DNA of 64,000 nucleotides from Zantedeschia hybrid cultivar. Its lineage: Eukaryota; Streptophyta; Magnoliopsida; Alismatales; Araceae. The notes under the pieces were generated by a model, which saw only the letters and a program-made list of their open reading frames with translations, was not told where the DNA came from and did not search any database. The number at the start of each line of letters is the position of its first letter. Position 1 is the stretch's first letter. Of this stretch, positions 53,743-64,000 are shown piece by piece. The stretch covers positions 37,142,379 to 37,206,378 of the forward strand of contig JARZZO010000003.1 in the NCBI GenBank assembly GCA_030544215.1. The letters are read 5' to 3'. Both the position numbers and the translations under genes were made by a program.

Positions 53743-55101
53743 ATCCTCCAGAGGTCAGAGGTGGAGTTGTGGGACGACGGTACTGTCAGGTTCAGAGGTA
53801 GACTTTATGTTCCGACTGAGGAGGACGTGCGCAGATGTGTTCTTGATGAGGCGCACCGTTCGAGATATGCAGTGCATCCTGGAACGACTAAGATGTACCA
53901 TTGTTTGAAGAGGCACTTCTGGTGGCCCGGTATGAAGAAAGATGTGGCTGAATATGTGGCTAGATGTATGACTTGTCAGTAGGTTAAAGCCGAGCATCAG
54001 AGACCTGGAGGGTTGCTGCAGCCCTTGCCGATTCCAGAGTGGAAATGGGAGCATGTGACGATGGACTTCGTGATGGGATTGCCTACATCCCCTAGCAGGA
54101 GAGATGCCATCTGGGTCATCGTTGATCGACTGACCAAGTCGGCACACTTCCTAGCTATTAGGAAGGACTGGTCAGTCGGCAAGCTGACAAAGTTGTTTGT
54201 AGACCGGATCATCTCTCTGCACGGGGTACCTTTGTCCATTGTATCAGATCGAGATCCAAGGTTTACTTCCAGATTCTGGAAGAGCTTTCAGCAGGCATTA
54301 GGCACTCAATTGGCTTTCAGCTCAACCTACCATCCCGAGACTGACGGGCAGTCGGAGAGGACTATTCAGACCTTGGAGGATATGCTCAGGGCTTGTTGTC
54401 TAGACTGGGGAGGTTCTTGGGAGCAGTATTTGTCCACAGTGGAATTTGCCTATAACAACAGTTACCATTCCAGTATCGGCATGGCGCCTTACGAGGCTTT
54501 GTATGGGCGACCGTGCCGATCTCCAGTATGTTGGTCCGAGATCGGTGAAAGGCAGATAGCGGGACCCGAGTTAGTACAGCAGTGTGTTGAGATTGCCAGG
54601 ACAGTTCGGCAGAGGTTGACCGCAGCTCAGAGTAGGCAGAAGAGTTATGCTGACCTCCGACGGAGACCACTTGAGTTTGAAGTTGGGGACCACGTGTTTC
54701 TCCGAGTCTCACCCTCCAAGGGTGTGATGAGATTCGGGAAGCGAGGCAAGCTGAGTCCACGATATATTGGGCCTTTTCCCATCCTTGCTCGGATTGGGGA
54801 AACCGCGTATCAGCTGGCCTTGCCGCCCAGTCTTGCAGGGGTGCACGATGTGTTCCATGTTTCCTTACTGAGAAAGTATGTTCAGGATCCGTCCCATGTC
54901 TTGGATTTTTCAGAGTTGGAGGTCGCTGAGGACCTGTCCTTTCCAGAATATCCTATTCGTATTGAGGATCGTAGAGAACAGGTCCTGCGGAACAAGATTG
55001 TACCGTTGGTCAAAGTGATTTGGCAGTACCGCTCTGGAGGTGAGGCAACCTGGGAGCGAGAGGATGAGATGCGGGAGCAGTTCCCTTACCTCTTTTCGTA
55101 A
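53743..55101 (+). pseudogene. Tekay element R: integrase with chromodomain-like tail
   Basis: Integrase in the same frame as RT. The N-terminal zinc-binding part has HRSRYAVHPG (two His) and CMTC (two Cys), immediately followed by a second TAG at 53980-53982 where a Gln is expected. The catalytic core follows: TMDFVMGLPTS, SDRDPRFTSRFW and ETDGQSERTIQTLEDMLR supply the D, D and E. Then come AYNNSYHSSIGMAPYEALYG and the GPFPILARIGETAYQLALP region. The last ~50 residues (PIRIEDRREQVLRNK, then VKVIWQYRSGGEATWERED) resemble the C-terminal chromodomain of Tekay/Del chromoviruses, thought to guide integration to heterochromatin. The natural stop is at 55099-55101. Apart from the two TAG codons the frame is clean for over 1300 bp. 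Confidence 0.93.
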
Positions 55102-55176
55102 GTTTCCTTGTGAACTTGTATCCCTGTTTTGACCTTGTTAATTCTAAGCAGTCAATTTCGGGGGCGAAATTCTTTT

Positions 55177-55189
55177 AAGGGGGGGAGAT
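55177..55189 (+). promoter_or_regulatory. Polypurine tract of Tekay element R
   Basis: AAGGGGGGGAGAT directly upstream of the 3' LTR start TGTAAGG at 55190, in the place where plus-strand DNA synthesis is primed. Confidence 0.88.
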
Positions 55190-57533
55190 TGTAAGGATCG
55201 TGACCTTCGGATCCGGTTTTCGGGGTTGGACCTTGTAGTTCTGACCTTAGTGAGGGCGGAGTTCTGTGTTGATTCGCGTCAGGACATCGATACGCGTTTT
55301 GAACGGCGTCCACCATTGCAGACGCGTTTCAGGTCCTGCCACGTGGGTGCCACGTGGGCTGGCTTCGGGCCGCGAGGGTACAGCCCTGTCATGTCGCCTG
55401 AGCGGCGTCCACGTGTGTTGACGCCTTTTAGACTGCGACTCTGGGTTTGTCAGAGTACGGCCCTGACATGTCGTCTGAACGGCGTTTGCCTTGAACGACG
55501 CATTTCAGAGTCTTGTCAGAGCAGCCGTCACATCAACTGATAGGCGTCCGTGGATGTCGACGCGTATTGGCCAGTCTCTGGTTAACCCCGCGAGCCCTCC
55601 TTCTTTCCCTTATTTTCCTTCCCTCTTTCTCACCTTCCCTTCCGGCGAGCTCGGCGGCGATTCCTCCTCCTCCCTCTTTTCCTCCCACCGTTTCATCTCT
55701 CCCTCCACTCCATCCTCTACCTAGCTCCTACCACTACCACCTCCACTTCCACTGCGGCGTTCTACTCTCCGGACGGTGGCCGACGTCACGGTGGAGCAAG
55801 GACGACCACGGTGGTACCGGCGGCGGCGTGGGGCGAGTCGGGTGGACGGCTTGAAGTTCGGAGGCGTTCAAGTATCCGGTAGGGTGACGGTTCCCTTAGT
55901 ATTGTGTTCAAACCATGTTTTCCCTGTTTAAGCTTGTTATGGATCTTTGGTTTCGGGGGGTAGAATGAGCATGTTTAGGTGTTCTTTTGATGATATGGGG
56001 GTTTTGCTATGAATGTGATTTCCTATGAATTGTATTGCCCCTCTTTCTCCTCCATTTTTGGGTGATTTTGGGGTTATTTGGGTTGAAAAGAGAGCCCTCG
56101 GGCTCATGGCAACTCTAGTTCCTAGGATTAAAAGACGTCGTGCATGGGCGACGCCTTTTTGAAGGGCGTCGGACCATCGCGACGCCTTTTAGACAGGAAT
56201 CGCCTGACTGAGGGTTTGCCAGTTCGGGATTGTGGGGATAAAAGACGTCATGAGTCGGCGACGCGTTTTTGAATAGCGTCGGGCAGCCATGACGCCTTTT
56301 AAGGCAGAAATCCCCGGGGTAGTTTCTTTGGAATTTCTGGATTTCTGTGCTGAATGGCGTCTGAGGATGTCGACGCCTTTTAAAAGGCGACCACTTGTGT
56401 CGACGCCTTTTAGGGCCTGATTCTGAAGACTGTTTTACATGAACCTGTACATGGAGCTTAAATGGCGTCGACCTTGGGAGACGCGATTCAAGACAGAACC
56501 GCACTAATTCATGCCAGTAAAATGTATTCATACTGTTAGACGGATGGTTAGTGCATGTTTTAGTGTACCCGGTAGAGATAGATTCTTCATGACCGGACAA
56601 TGCTACATGTATGTTATGCGATCGCGGACTTTTCACGTGACCAGATCGTACTTGCTGGGTTTTGTGTTACTGTGGACCTAGAGTGACATTGTAGCGCTTT
56701 ATCACCCTGTGCTGGTGGGGGCATGAGCACAGCGCCGGTGGGCGCGTGGGCGGGGTGACGCCTAGTGAGAGAGGGTCACCTGGTGAACCCCGGGGTCAGC
56801 TAGTACCGGTGTCGGAGTGGTACATTCGGAGAGTCACTCATGCTGAGGGAAGGAGTAACCACCTGAGCCGGTTGGGCCGGAGTAGCTAGTGTGCTATCCG
56901 AGGGGTTACTGCTTGGTGTCAGCGGGTCGAGGTTTTTCCCACCGTTGCTGTGTGGTTAGCGAGTTCTATCGAGACGACAGTTGTGGGTTCCCTAGTCGGC
57001 TGGTTAAAAATATGCATGTTTATTATATTTCGACTGCATGTGATTTCACGTTAAAAATTAGGAATTGTACCTCATGTGTTTATTACTTTACCGTTAGCTG
57101 TACCTTACACTTATGGGTGTGTGCATGGGCAGTTGGGATCGAAGGATCCCTACTGAGTCTTGTCTTTGAGACTCACCCCCTCTGCGGTTTTCAGGTGAGG
57201 ACTCTCAGCAGACCTAGCGAGGAGAGTGCGGCCGCGTGTTGAGCACTGTCAGCAGTTATTCTGGGGTATGCCCCGACGTAGTTGTTATTTTATTTCTGGC
57301 CTGTACGTTTAATTATTTCTTTTCTGTTGGAGTATGTAATTATTTGCTGTATCGAGTCGCATTGTAATAATTTTTAATTCCTGCACTCCTATTTCAGTTC
57401 AATGCGATGTGAATGTTTAGCTTAGTTATTATTTATCTCCCATACTTGATTAGATCCTGGTTTGGTCCCAAATTAATGATTCGGTACCCATTTAGTAATC
57501 GGATCCCCGATTATAGGGTGGCGGGTCGTTACA
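55190..57533 (+). repeat. 3' LTR of Tekay element R
   Basis: 2344 bp, very similar to 48116-50437. It retains the 22-bp piece near 56720-56745 (within GGCATGAGCACAGCGCCGG) that the 5' LTR lacks. It ends TCGTTACA, followed by target duplication CGCAG (57534-57538). Confidence 0.95.
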
Positions 57534-57538
57534 CGCAG

Positions 57539-57967
57539 TGCCGTCCATGACCACACTAATGACATGTATGCGATGCATGTATTTTATTTTGATTATGAAT
57601 CAAATTTACTAGGTTATTAGTATATATAATATATTCGATATATTTAATACTATCACCTAGGATGAGACCAAAGTAAATAAATAAAACCTTCGTAACAAAT
57701 TCTAAGTTGTAGCGTGAGTCATTGAGAATACACTGTGTGACTCTCTATCAATATGATTAATAGAACTTAATTCAGTAATGGCACATACTATGTGTTTACC
57801 CGAGGTTTGCCATCGTCTGTTGAGAGGACTGTTGATCATGGCATTAAATGCCATTGGATAAGAATAGAGGAACGATATAGTTATCCACGTGTTTACCTGG
57901 GAACTATATTTCTAATCTACTTTATCACGTATTGATGGTAATGCTTAGACCGGGGATAATGGTCTAC
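57539..57967 (+). mobile_element. copia element E: leader, second part, with stem-loops
   Basis: E resumes after R. Two complete stem-loops of the leader chain are seen: ATGGCA/TGCCAT (57778-57783 with 57808-57813) around GTGTTTACC at 57792-57800, and ATATAGTT/AACTATAT (57875-57882 with 57902-57909) around GTGTTTACC at 57889-57897. The third begins (TAATGGTC at 57956-57963) but is cut by the Athila LTR at 57968. An extra perfect hairpin ATGGCATT/AATGCCAT lies at about 57839-57855. Confidence 0.8.
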
Positions 57968-59933
57968 TGATAAAGTGTTAAATTGATCATTTAAGGGCAA
58001 TCATATGCATCATACTCATGTTTTTATCTGCAAAATAGCATTAAATGATAGATAATTGTGTACCAAGTCCAACGGTACCAATTTCGTCAAATTCTGACTT
58101 AAAAACATCGTCATTTCATGTGATTAAAAAAGTATAGCGCATTTGCGGTTTTTCGACAAAACCGAGACGAAATAAATAAATATGATGATATTTTTATGAT
58201 AATGTGCTAATTTATATTTATTTTATGTGAACAGGACATGCCGATGATGCAGTGCAGCTGGTGGAGTTTCCGGAAATTTGGGGGAGGTCTAGTGTTCGGA
58301 TTTCAATAAATTCGACTAAAGCAGGGGTAAAAATGTAATTTGATGTCCTAATATTGCTTTGATTCCTTCTTTCTCTGGAGTTTCCCAAAACCCTTTATTT
58401 CTTTCTTTCTCTCCAATTTCCCAGCCACATCCCTTCCTTTCTTTATTTTAAAACCCTCTCTCTTTTTAAAGAAACCTCTCCAAAACCGAATCCGACTCCT
58501 TCTCCAAGCTTCTCCCACACGCTCTCTCTCTTCTCTCCCATAAATTCCCACTCTCTCTCCCAGCTTCTCCTCTCTCCAGTTTCCCTTCACGCACCCTCCT
58601 TCTCCTTCTGCAACCCCACTGATTCCGAGCCCTTCTTTCTCTCCAATTTTCCTCTTTCTCTCGGTCTCTCTCTCTTCTCGGTTTTCCTTCCCCTTTCTCT
58701 CGGTTCTCCCTCTCTCCGGTTCTCTTTCTAGCCTCCACATCCCTCCGGCCTCGTCTGCAGTTCACAGCAACCTCCTTCATGGCCCCCACGCGGCAACCGC
58801 CGCTCGTGCATGTCGCTTGAAGCTTTCACCTCCTGAACCTGAAGCTGCACTCCACGTACCCTGCAGCAACCAGTAACAAGCTCCAGCGCATGCACCTTCA
58901 GCGGCTCCAGCAAAGCTCCTCCATGCATGCACCCGGTGAAGCCAACACCCCAACGCACCCAGTGCATGTTGCAGCTCCCAAGCCTCTCCACGCGTAGCGC
59001 CTGCATGCTGGTTTCGAAGCCTGCACCAACAGCACCTGGTGAAGCCCTCATCCACGCTGCTACACCTCCTTGCGCATGCATGCACGGACGGCTCCTCCAA
59101 CCTTTTCCACGTCGGGCTTCCACCAACCAGTAGCTCCAAGCATCCCACATTCCTTGCCCCTACTCGGCCAGCATCGAACCTGCAAGCACCTCCTGCAAAC
59201 CTCGAACACCAGCAGCCGGTTGAAGCCTAGCCGGTCTCCACGTTGAAGCCTCTTTCCAGCGCATGCTTGGTGAACCCTCCTCCACACGCCAGCTCCAGCA
59301 CCTGCCAGCAGCTGCTCTAACGCACCTCCTCCTCCCAGCCTCAAGCTCACCGGCGGTCTACTGCGCCACCCCCCTCTCCTTCGCGGTCCACTGCACTAGC
59401 CCGCAGCACCCACAGATTACTGTTGTTTTGTTCTTTCTTTCCCCCTTTAGCATAGTGTTAGTTTAATTGTTTAGGATTAGTTATTTGGTATTTGATATTT
59501 TGTTTATTTAGTTTAAGGTTATTAAATCATAAATGTTGTAATTTGTTTCGTAATTTTTAGATAATTAATAATTTACACATAGTTAAATTTCAATGTCTTT
59601 GTTATATTTTTTTTAATTGTGCTTATTCTTCATTTGAAATTATGTTTAATTTTTAAAAAAGAAAAAAAAAAGGAATTTGTTTAGTTTACGCAATTATATT
59701 TTTAAATAGCATTAGTTAATTGAGTTTTAGTTTAATTAAGTAATTAGTTCACTTAAATTCTCAACTTTTTAGACTAACTAAAGTCTAAGGTTTTCAAAAT
59801 TAAAATTTTATCTCCCTGTGGATCGACTCGGACTCACCATTATTAAATTTCCAAAATCTGATTTGAGTGAGCCGGATAAATTTAGATTGAACGTTCTCAT
59901 GAGTGTTTAACGATGCACAACTTGGAACGATCA
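57968..59933 (+). repeat. 5' LTR of Athila-type element S
   Basis: 1966 bp, TGATAAAGTG...GGAACGATCA, beginning exactly where copia leader E stops and ending next to a gypsy PBS. It contains a pyrimidine-rich block (58360-58740, CT-rich on the plus strand) and a block rich in GCATGCA and CCAGC pieces (58780-59400). Long minus-strand open frames there are by-products of composition. The left flank TCTAC (57963-57967) should be the target duplication. The 3' LTR is outside the window. Confidence 0.85.
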
Positions 59934-59934
59934 A

Positions 59935-59955
59935 TTTTTGGCGTCGTTGCCGAGG
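59935..59955 (+). promoter_or_regulatory. Primer binding site of Athila-type element S
   Basis: TTTTTGGCGTCGTTGCCGAG, close to the TTTGGCGCCGTTGCCGGGGA type typical for Athila/Tat elements, two bases after the LTR. The tRNA is not assigned here. Confidence 0.82.
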
Positions 59956-60879
59956 AGTTAGATTTTTTATTTTGATTATCTTGGATTTAGTGTAATTATT
60001 CTTTAGCTAACCTTATTTTTCTTATTTTTTCAGGTAAATTGAAAAAAAAAAAAGGAAAGCGAAATCATGGTAAGTGTGTTCCAACTTTCTATGTTTCAAT
60101 TTCCTTATTCTAGTTAGTTTCCAATTTTGTAGTTTCTAGTTTAGATAGGTTTCCATTAACTAAAAAAAAGAAACAAAAAGAAGAACATCCAAATTTAAAA
60201 ACCTTCATTTCCAAGATTAGAAACCTTCCATGCTAGGCATTCATCATTCTAGGAAAGCATGAGTTAGTTTCCTTTCACAGTTATTTCCATAAATTGTTGA
60301 AGATTGCGGGGGAAAGGTACGTGTTTCAATTTTAGCAAGTCATTCATGATTGCATCAACACACCTTGCATTGATTTGTTGCCTTGTATTGCATTCAAAAA
60401 AGACTTTAAGGGCAGCAACTTTAACCACATAAGGTAGGGATTTGATCACCCTTCCTTAGCCCACAAATCACCTTCCTTGCATTGGCATTTCCTAATCCAA
60501 CTAAAAGCAAGTCGAAAGAGAATCTAGGGTTTACACCGTGAGTGATTTAAATTTTAGGTTGCCTCCATTTTTGGCAACGGTGTCTAGGCTAGAGGTTAAA
60601 AAGGCAAACGTCTAAACGGGAAAGTGGTTCTCTAATTAGGTCCCTAAGAAAGTAGGGGGAGCCTCCCACTACCCCACCTCTTACCTGGCCGTTGATTGAT
60701 TGTGGTTGTGACTTGAGGTGGACTCCATTCACCTTGTAAGAAAATTCACATAGAGAGTCTAGGTTAACATTAGATCATTAGGATAATTTGTTTGTCAAAA
60801 TTGTTTGCATTTTAAAAAAAAAAAAACAAAAAATAGAAAACTAAATTCAAATTCATCATCTCTCTATCAGTCCTAGTGT
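59956..60879 (+). mobile_element. Athila element S: leader
   Basis: Non-coding, AT-rich leader between PBS and gag. At 60067-60076 an ATG is followed directly by GTAAGTG, a consensus plant 5' splice site. Several AG dinucleotides after pyrimidine-rich sequence lie just before gag (60861-60890). No protein-like frame is seen. Confidence 0.65.
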
Positions 60880-62549
60880 ATGCAAGGTAGGAGATCACAA
60901 AACCCTAATCTTTTAGGACCATTTGCTGAAATAGAAAGAATCTTACATCAAAGAAATCCACCACAAGATCAAATGGCTAATAATCAGGACCCACCAAAGC
61001 AAATGAAGGACTATTTCATTCCAAATCGATATCAACCTTCATCCTGTATTCATCTTCCTCAGAATCCAGCCAATCAATATGAAATCAAATCTAGCACCAT
61101 TCAGATGCTTCCATCCTTTTATGGGAATACTAATGAAGATCCTTATAAGCATCTGGATGAATTTCTAGAAATCTGTTCTACGGTGAAGATCCAGAATTTC
61201 ACCGATGATGGCCTTAAGTTGACCTTATTTCCCTTTTCATTAAAGGACAAGGCTAAATATTGGTTGGGAACTATCGGAAGGCCCATTAGGACATGGGAAG
61301 AAATGCAGAAAGAATTTCTCAAGAAGTTCTATCCCATAGGGTGGACCAATACTATGAGAAGGGCCATCACGAGTTTTACCCAAACTCCTGGGGAATTGAT
61401 CCACGAATCTTGGGAAAGACTGAAAGAATTGCTTAGGAAATGCCCTCATCATGGGCTTTCAAAATGACAAATTGTCCAAGCATTCTATGAAGGATTGTCT
61501 GAACAGTTTAGACATATGGTGGATGCTTCATGTGGAGGGGCTTTTATGATGAAAAATGAAGATGAGGCCTATGATCTGTTTGAGATGTTAAGTGAAAATT
61601 CCATCAATCATGCCTCATTATCATCTTACGAAAGGTCTGTTGGGCCATCTAAACGGACTGGAATGTATGAACTTAAGGCCCGTGGAGAGTCCGAATCCAG
61701 AATGGACATAAATCTGATTAATCAGAAATTGGATTAGGTAGATATCTTGGCCCATAAACTAGACCAACTCTTGGCCTTAAACAAGCAAGAGCCTACTTAC
61801 CCAACACAATCTAGTCCATATGAAGGCCCATCCTCTACTAATCATGACATTTGTGCCTTATGCGCAAGTCCAACCCATCAAGTGAATCAATGCCCAACTG
61901 CGGCCCAACTTCCACCATTCATTCAAGAACAAGTTCAGGCTGCCCAGGGATTCTCCAGGCTTATGATCCATTCTCAAATACTTACAATCCTGGCTGGAGA
62001 AATCACCCTAATTTCTCTTGGAAGAATCAGCAGGCCCCACTACCAATGTCCAATCCTCCCATGCATCAAGCCCAAAAGCCACAGAATTCATTCCAACAGC
62101 AATCTAATTTCTATGGAAATGTTCAGGCTAGGGGATCTCAAGCCCAGTTTTCTCAACCGGCCCAGTATCAATCAGGTCAACCGGCCCATTATCAATCATT
62201 CCAATCAGGTCAACCGGCCCACTATCATTCATTCCAATCTGGATAGCCAACCCAATACCATCCTCCACCCACTTATCAACAACCTCCTCAGCCCAACTTT
62301 GATGACAAATTCACTCAACTCCAACAACTGATTTTGACCCAGCAACAATCTATTGCTAAGTTGAAAAGTCAAATGGGCCAACTAGCTGAGGCTACGATGA
62401 GAAGAGAAGTGGGTCAACTTCCTAGTCAACCCATTGCCAATCCAAGGAATCAACCTCCGGGTTTTCCACAGCAATCGGGCCTTTTACCTCAGCCTGGCCC
62501 TGTACCACAACCTAAAGGGCCGCAATTTGAGAATGCTAAAGCCATTTGA
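60880..62549 (+). pseudogene. Athila element S: gag (broken)
   Basis: Gag of an Athila-type gypsy element. The capsid block is clear: IQMLPSFYGNTNEDPYKHLD, EFLEICSTVKI, LFPFSLKDKAKYWLG, EEMQKEFLKKFYPIGWTNTM and GELIHESWERLKELLRKCPH, then YDLFEMLSENS. A Cys/His cluster CALCASPTHQVNQC follows (CX2CX4HX4C), then a Gln/Pro-rich region with repeated GQPAHYQSFQS. The frame is interrupted by TGA at 61465-61467, TAG at 61735-61737, a frame change near 61960 (frame 1 to frame 3), TAG at 62244-62246 and TGA at 62547-62549. Most stops fit C-to-T changes of CAG or CGA. The start chosen is the ATG at 60880, but the protein may begin further upstream through a spliced leader. Confidence 0.85.
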
Positions 62550-63812
62550 GCCCTTAGGAGTGGGAGAAGTGTAGAAAAACCACATGCAGATGGGCCTCAG
62601 GAAATTGAAAGTGAGAGTGAAGATGAACCCAACATGGAAAAGTTGGTGGAGGATCTGAAAGGAAAAGGGAAGATAGATGAAGGCCCAAGTTCGTATCAAC
62701 CTCGGGTGCCATTTCCAAATGCCTTGTTAGCTAAGCCCAATGCCAGGAAGAAACCGGCTCAGAACGAGGAATTGTTGGATTTGTTCAAATAAGTCCAAAT
62801 TAATATTCCACTCCTCGATGCCATCAAGCATGTGCCAGCTTATGCTAAGTTTCTCAATGAATTATGTACTCCACGAAGAGAATCTAGAATGGCACCCGAA
62901 AAGGTTCAGCTTTCAGAGGATGTTAGTGCAATTGTGATGAATCATTTACCAAAGAAGTTAAAGGATCCTGAAGCACCTCTAATTTCATGTGACTTAGTTG
63001 GAGTTACATTTGATAGAGATTTATTGGATCTAGGTGCTAGTGTGAATCTATTGCCAACAACCATTTATGAGAAATTTGATATTGGAGAATTAAAGCCCAC
63101 ACCCATCATCTTACAGTTGGCTGATAGGTTTGTGAAAACTCCACGGGGATTAATTGAGAATGTTATTATGAAGGTTCATGATTGTTATTTTCCCGTGGAT
63201 TTTCTTATTCTGGATATGGAATTACTTGAGAAACTCATTCACACCCCGATCATCTTAGGTCGTCCATTCTTAGCCACTGCCAAAGCTAATATCAATTGTG
63301 AAACTGGCATAATGGACATTTCATTTAGGGGTCAAAAGGTACAGATTAATGTCTTCAAAGCATCTCAATACCCAGATCATGAAAAAGAATGCCATACTAT
63401 TGATGTCTTGGATAATCTGGTTGAAGAAAATGAGATGTCCACATATGACCTTTTAGAGGAATCCAACACTTTAAAGGACTCTCCTGGCCCATTAACATCT
63501 TGGCCCAAGGTTGAACCTTTACCAGCCTTACAGTCTGCGCCCGCTTTGCCATCTTTAGAGGACCCTCCTGAGCTTGAACTCAAACCACTACCTGAGTCTC
63601 TCAAGTATATCTTTTTCGGTCCGGACCAAACTCTCCCGGTCATCATTGCAGCAAATCTCACATCACCGCAAGAGGCCCAATTAACCGAGATCCTTAAAGA
63701 CCACAAGGGTGCCATTGGATGGTCGGTGGCATTTTTAAAGGGAATTAGCCCGTCCATTTGCATGCATCACATCTATATGGAAGAGAATTCTAAGCCCAGT
63801 CGGGAGATGTAA
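62550..63812 (+). pseudogene. Athila element S: aspartic protease region (broken)
   Basis: This is the region between gag and RT. It starts with ALRSGRSVEKP (an AITLRSG-type motif typical of Athila/Tat linkers) and continues through an acidic, Lys-rich linker. A TAA at 62790-62792 follows LLDLFK, then VQINIPLLDAIKHVPAYAKF. From 62832 the frame is open for 326 codons. The aspartic protease active site DLGAS is at about codons 66-70 of this frame (63027-63041), followed by LLPTTIYEKFDIG and the flap-side block PIILGRPFLATAKANI. The product would process Gag-Pol. The frame ends in a TAA at 63810-63812, just before RRLNP, where a Gln codon would be usual. Both stops fit CAA to TAA. Confidence 0.88.
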
Positions 63813-64000
63813 AGGCGGCTTAATCCTAATATGAAAGAAGTGGTGAAGAAGGAAGTTGTGAAATGGCTGGATGCGGATATCATTTACCCAATATCAGACA
63901 GTAAATGGGTCAGCCCAACCCAAGTGGTACCCAAGAAATCTGGATTAACGATTATAAGAATGATCATGGAGAAGAGGTACCCACTAGGCTCACCACGGGA
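63813..64000 (+). pseudogene. Athila element S: RT N-terminus (runs off window)
   Basis: The first ~60 codons of gypsy reverse transcriptase: RRLNPNMKEVVKKEVVKWLD, ADIIYPISDSKWVSPTQVVP, KKSG. After that the reading frame shifts near 63952, since the continuing RT-like residues (NDHGEEVPTRLTT) lie in another frame. RT palm motifs are beyond the window edge. The block fits Athila better than chromoviruses. Confidence 0.85.

Larger units (their letters stand above)
48116..57533 (+). mobile_element. Tekay-type chromovirus R, full length
   Basis: A 9418-bp gypsy element with LTRs of 2322 and 2344 bp, PBS, gag-protease, RT-RNase H, integrase with chromodomain-like tail, polypurine tract, and a perfect 5-bp target duplication CGCAG, inserted in the leader of copia E. 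All domains are present in order, but the polyprotein is broken by one frame change and two in-frame TAG codons. LTRs are very similar apart from a 22-bp length difference. Confidence 0.96.

Noticed and set aside
58348..59350. Several minus- and plus-strand frames of 96-140 codons in the Athila LTR
   Set aside because: They sit in CT-rich and CAGC-rich sequence, encode runs of Arg/Glu/Lys or Ala/Cys/His typical of low-complexity DNA, and overlap each other.

Overview
The window looks like gene-poor, repeat-dense nuclear DNA of a flowering plant. Everything that can be classified is LTR retrotransposon: Ty1/copia elements of the Tork/Angela/BARE type, Ty3/gypsy chromoviruses of the Tekay/Del type, one Athila-type gypsy element, and two Tat-like LTR units. 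No host gene, tRNA or rRNA could be supported. The species cannot be read from the sequence. Assignments rest on recognised protein motifs and on LTR, PBS and PPT structure read by eye.

Layout, left to right. (1) 1-4895: 5' end of a minus-strand copia element A (gag start, long leader, PBS, complete LTR), inserted inside the 5' LTR of plus-strand copia element B (4896-11169). B keeps gag and the RNase H end but has lost protease, integrase and most of RT. (2) 11199-20456: a scrambled zone of minus-strand copia LTR pieces (F, G, I), a Tat-like unit H (12155-16034) rich in palindromic tandem arrays, a Tekay gag fragment, a copia RT/RNase H fragment and a Tekay LTR fragment. (3) 20457-24969: a chromovirus J with a roughly 3.6 kb LTR and a decayed gag. 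(4) 24970-27697: copia LTR K, split by a Tat-like solo LTR L. (5) 27698-38004: an unclassified LTR-like block M, split by a Tekay-type solo LTR N, itself split by the young copia element O (29025-35577; both LTRs and a 5-bp target duplication; gag and protease deleted). (6) 38005-41684: minus-strand Tekay pieces P and Q. (7) 41685-64000: copia D, its leader cut by copia E. E's leader is split by a complete Tekay element R (48116-57533, target duplication CGCAG) and then by an Athila element S that starts at 57968 and runs off the window.

Together these make a nest at least three levels deep. None of the recognised polyproteins is intact. Nonsense changes are dominated by CAG/CAA/CGA to TAG/TAA/TGA, as expected from decay of methylated cytosine.

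The most interesting structures are non-coding. The copia leaders carry a chain of four stem-loops that present the same GTTTAC core in the loop while the stems differ between copies. Several unrelated LTR families carry arrays of a roughly 33-bp palindromic unit with GGCGTC/GACGCC arms, and in the Tat-like units that slot can instead hold units with GGAAGGC/GCCTTCC arms.
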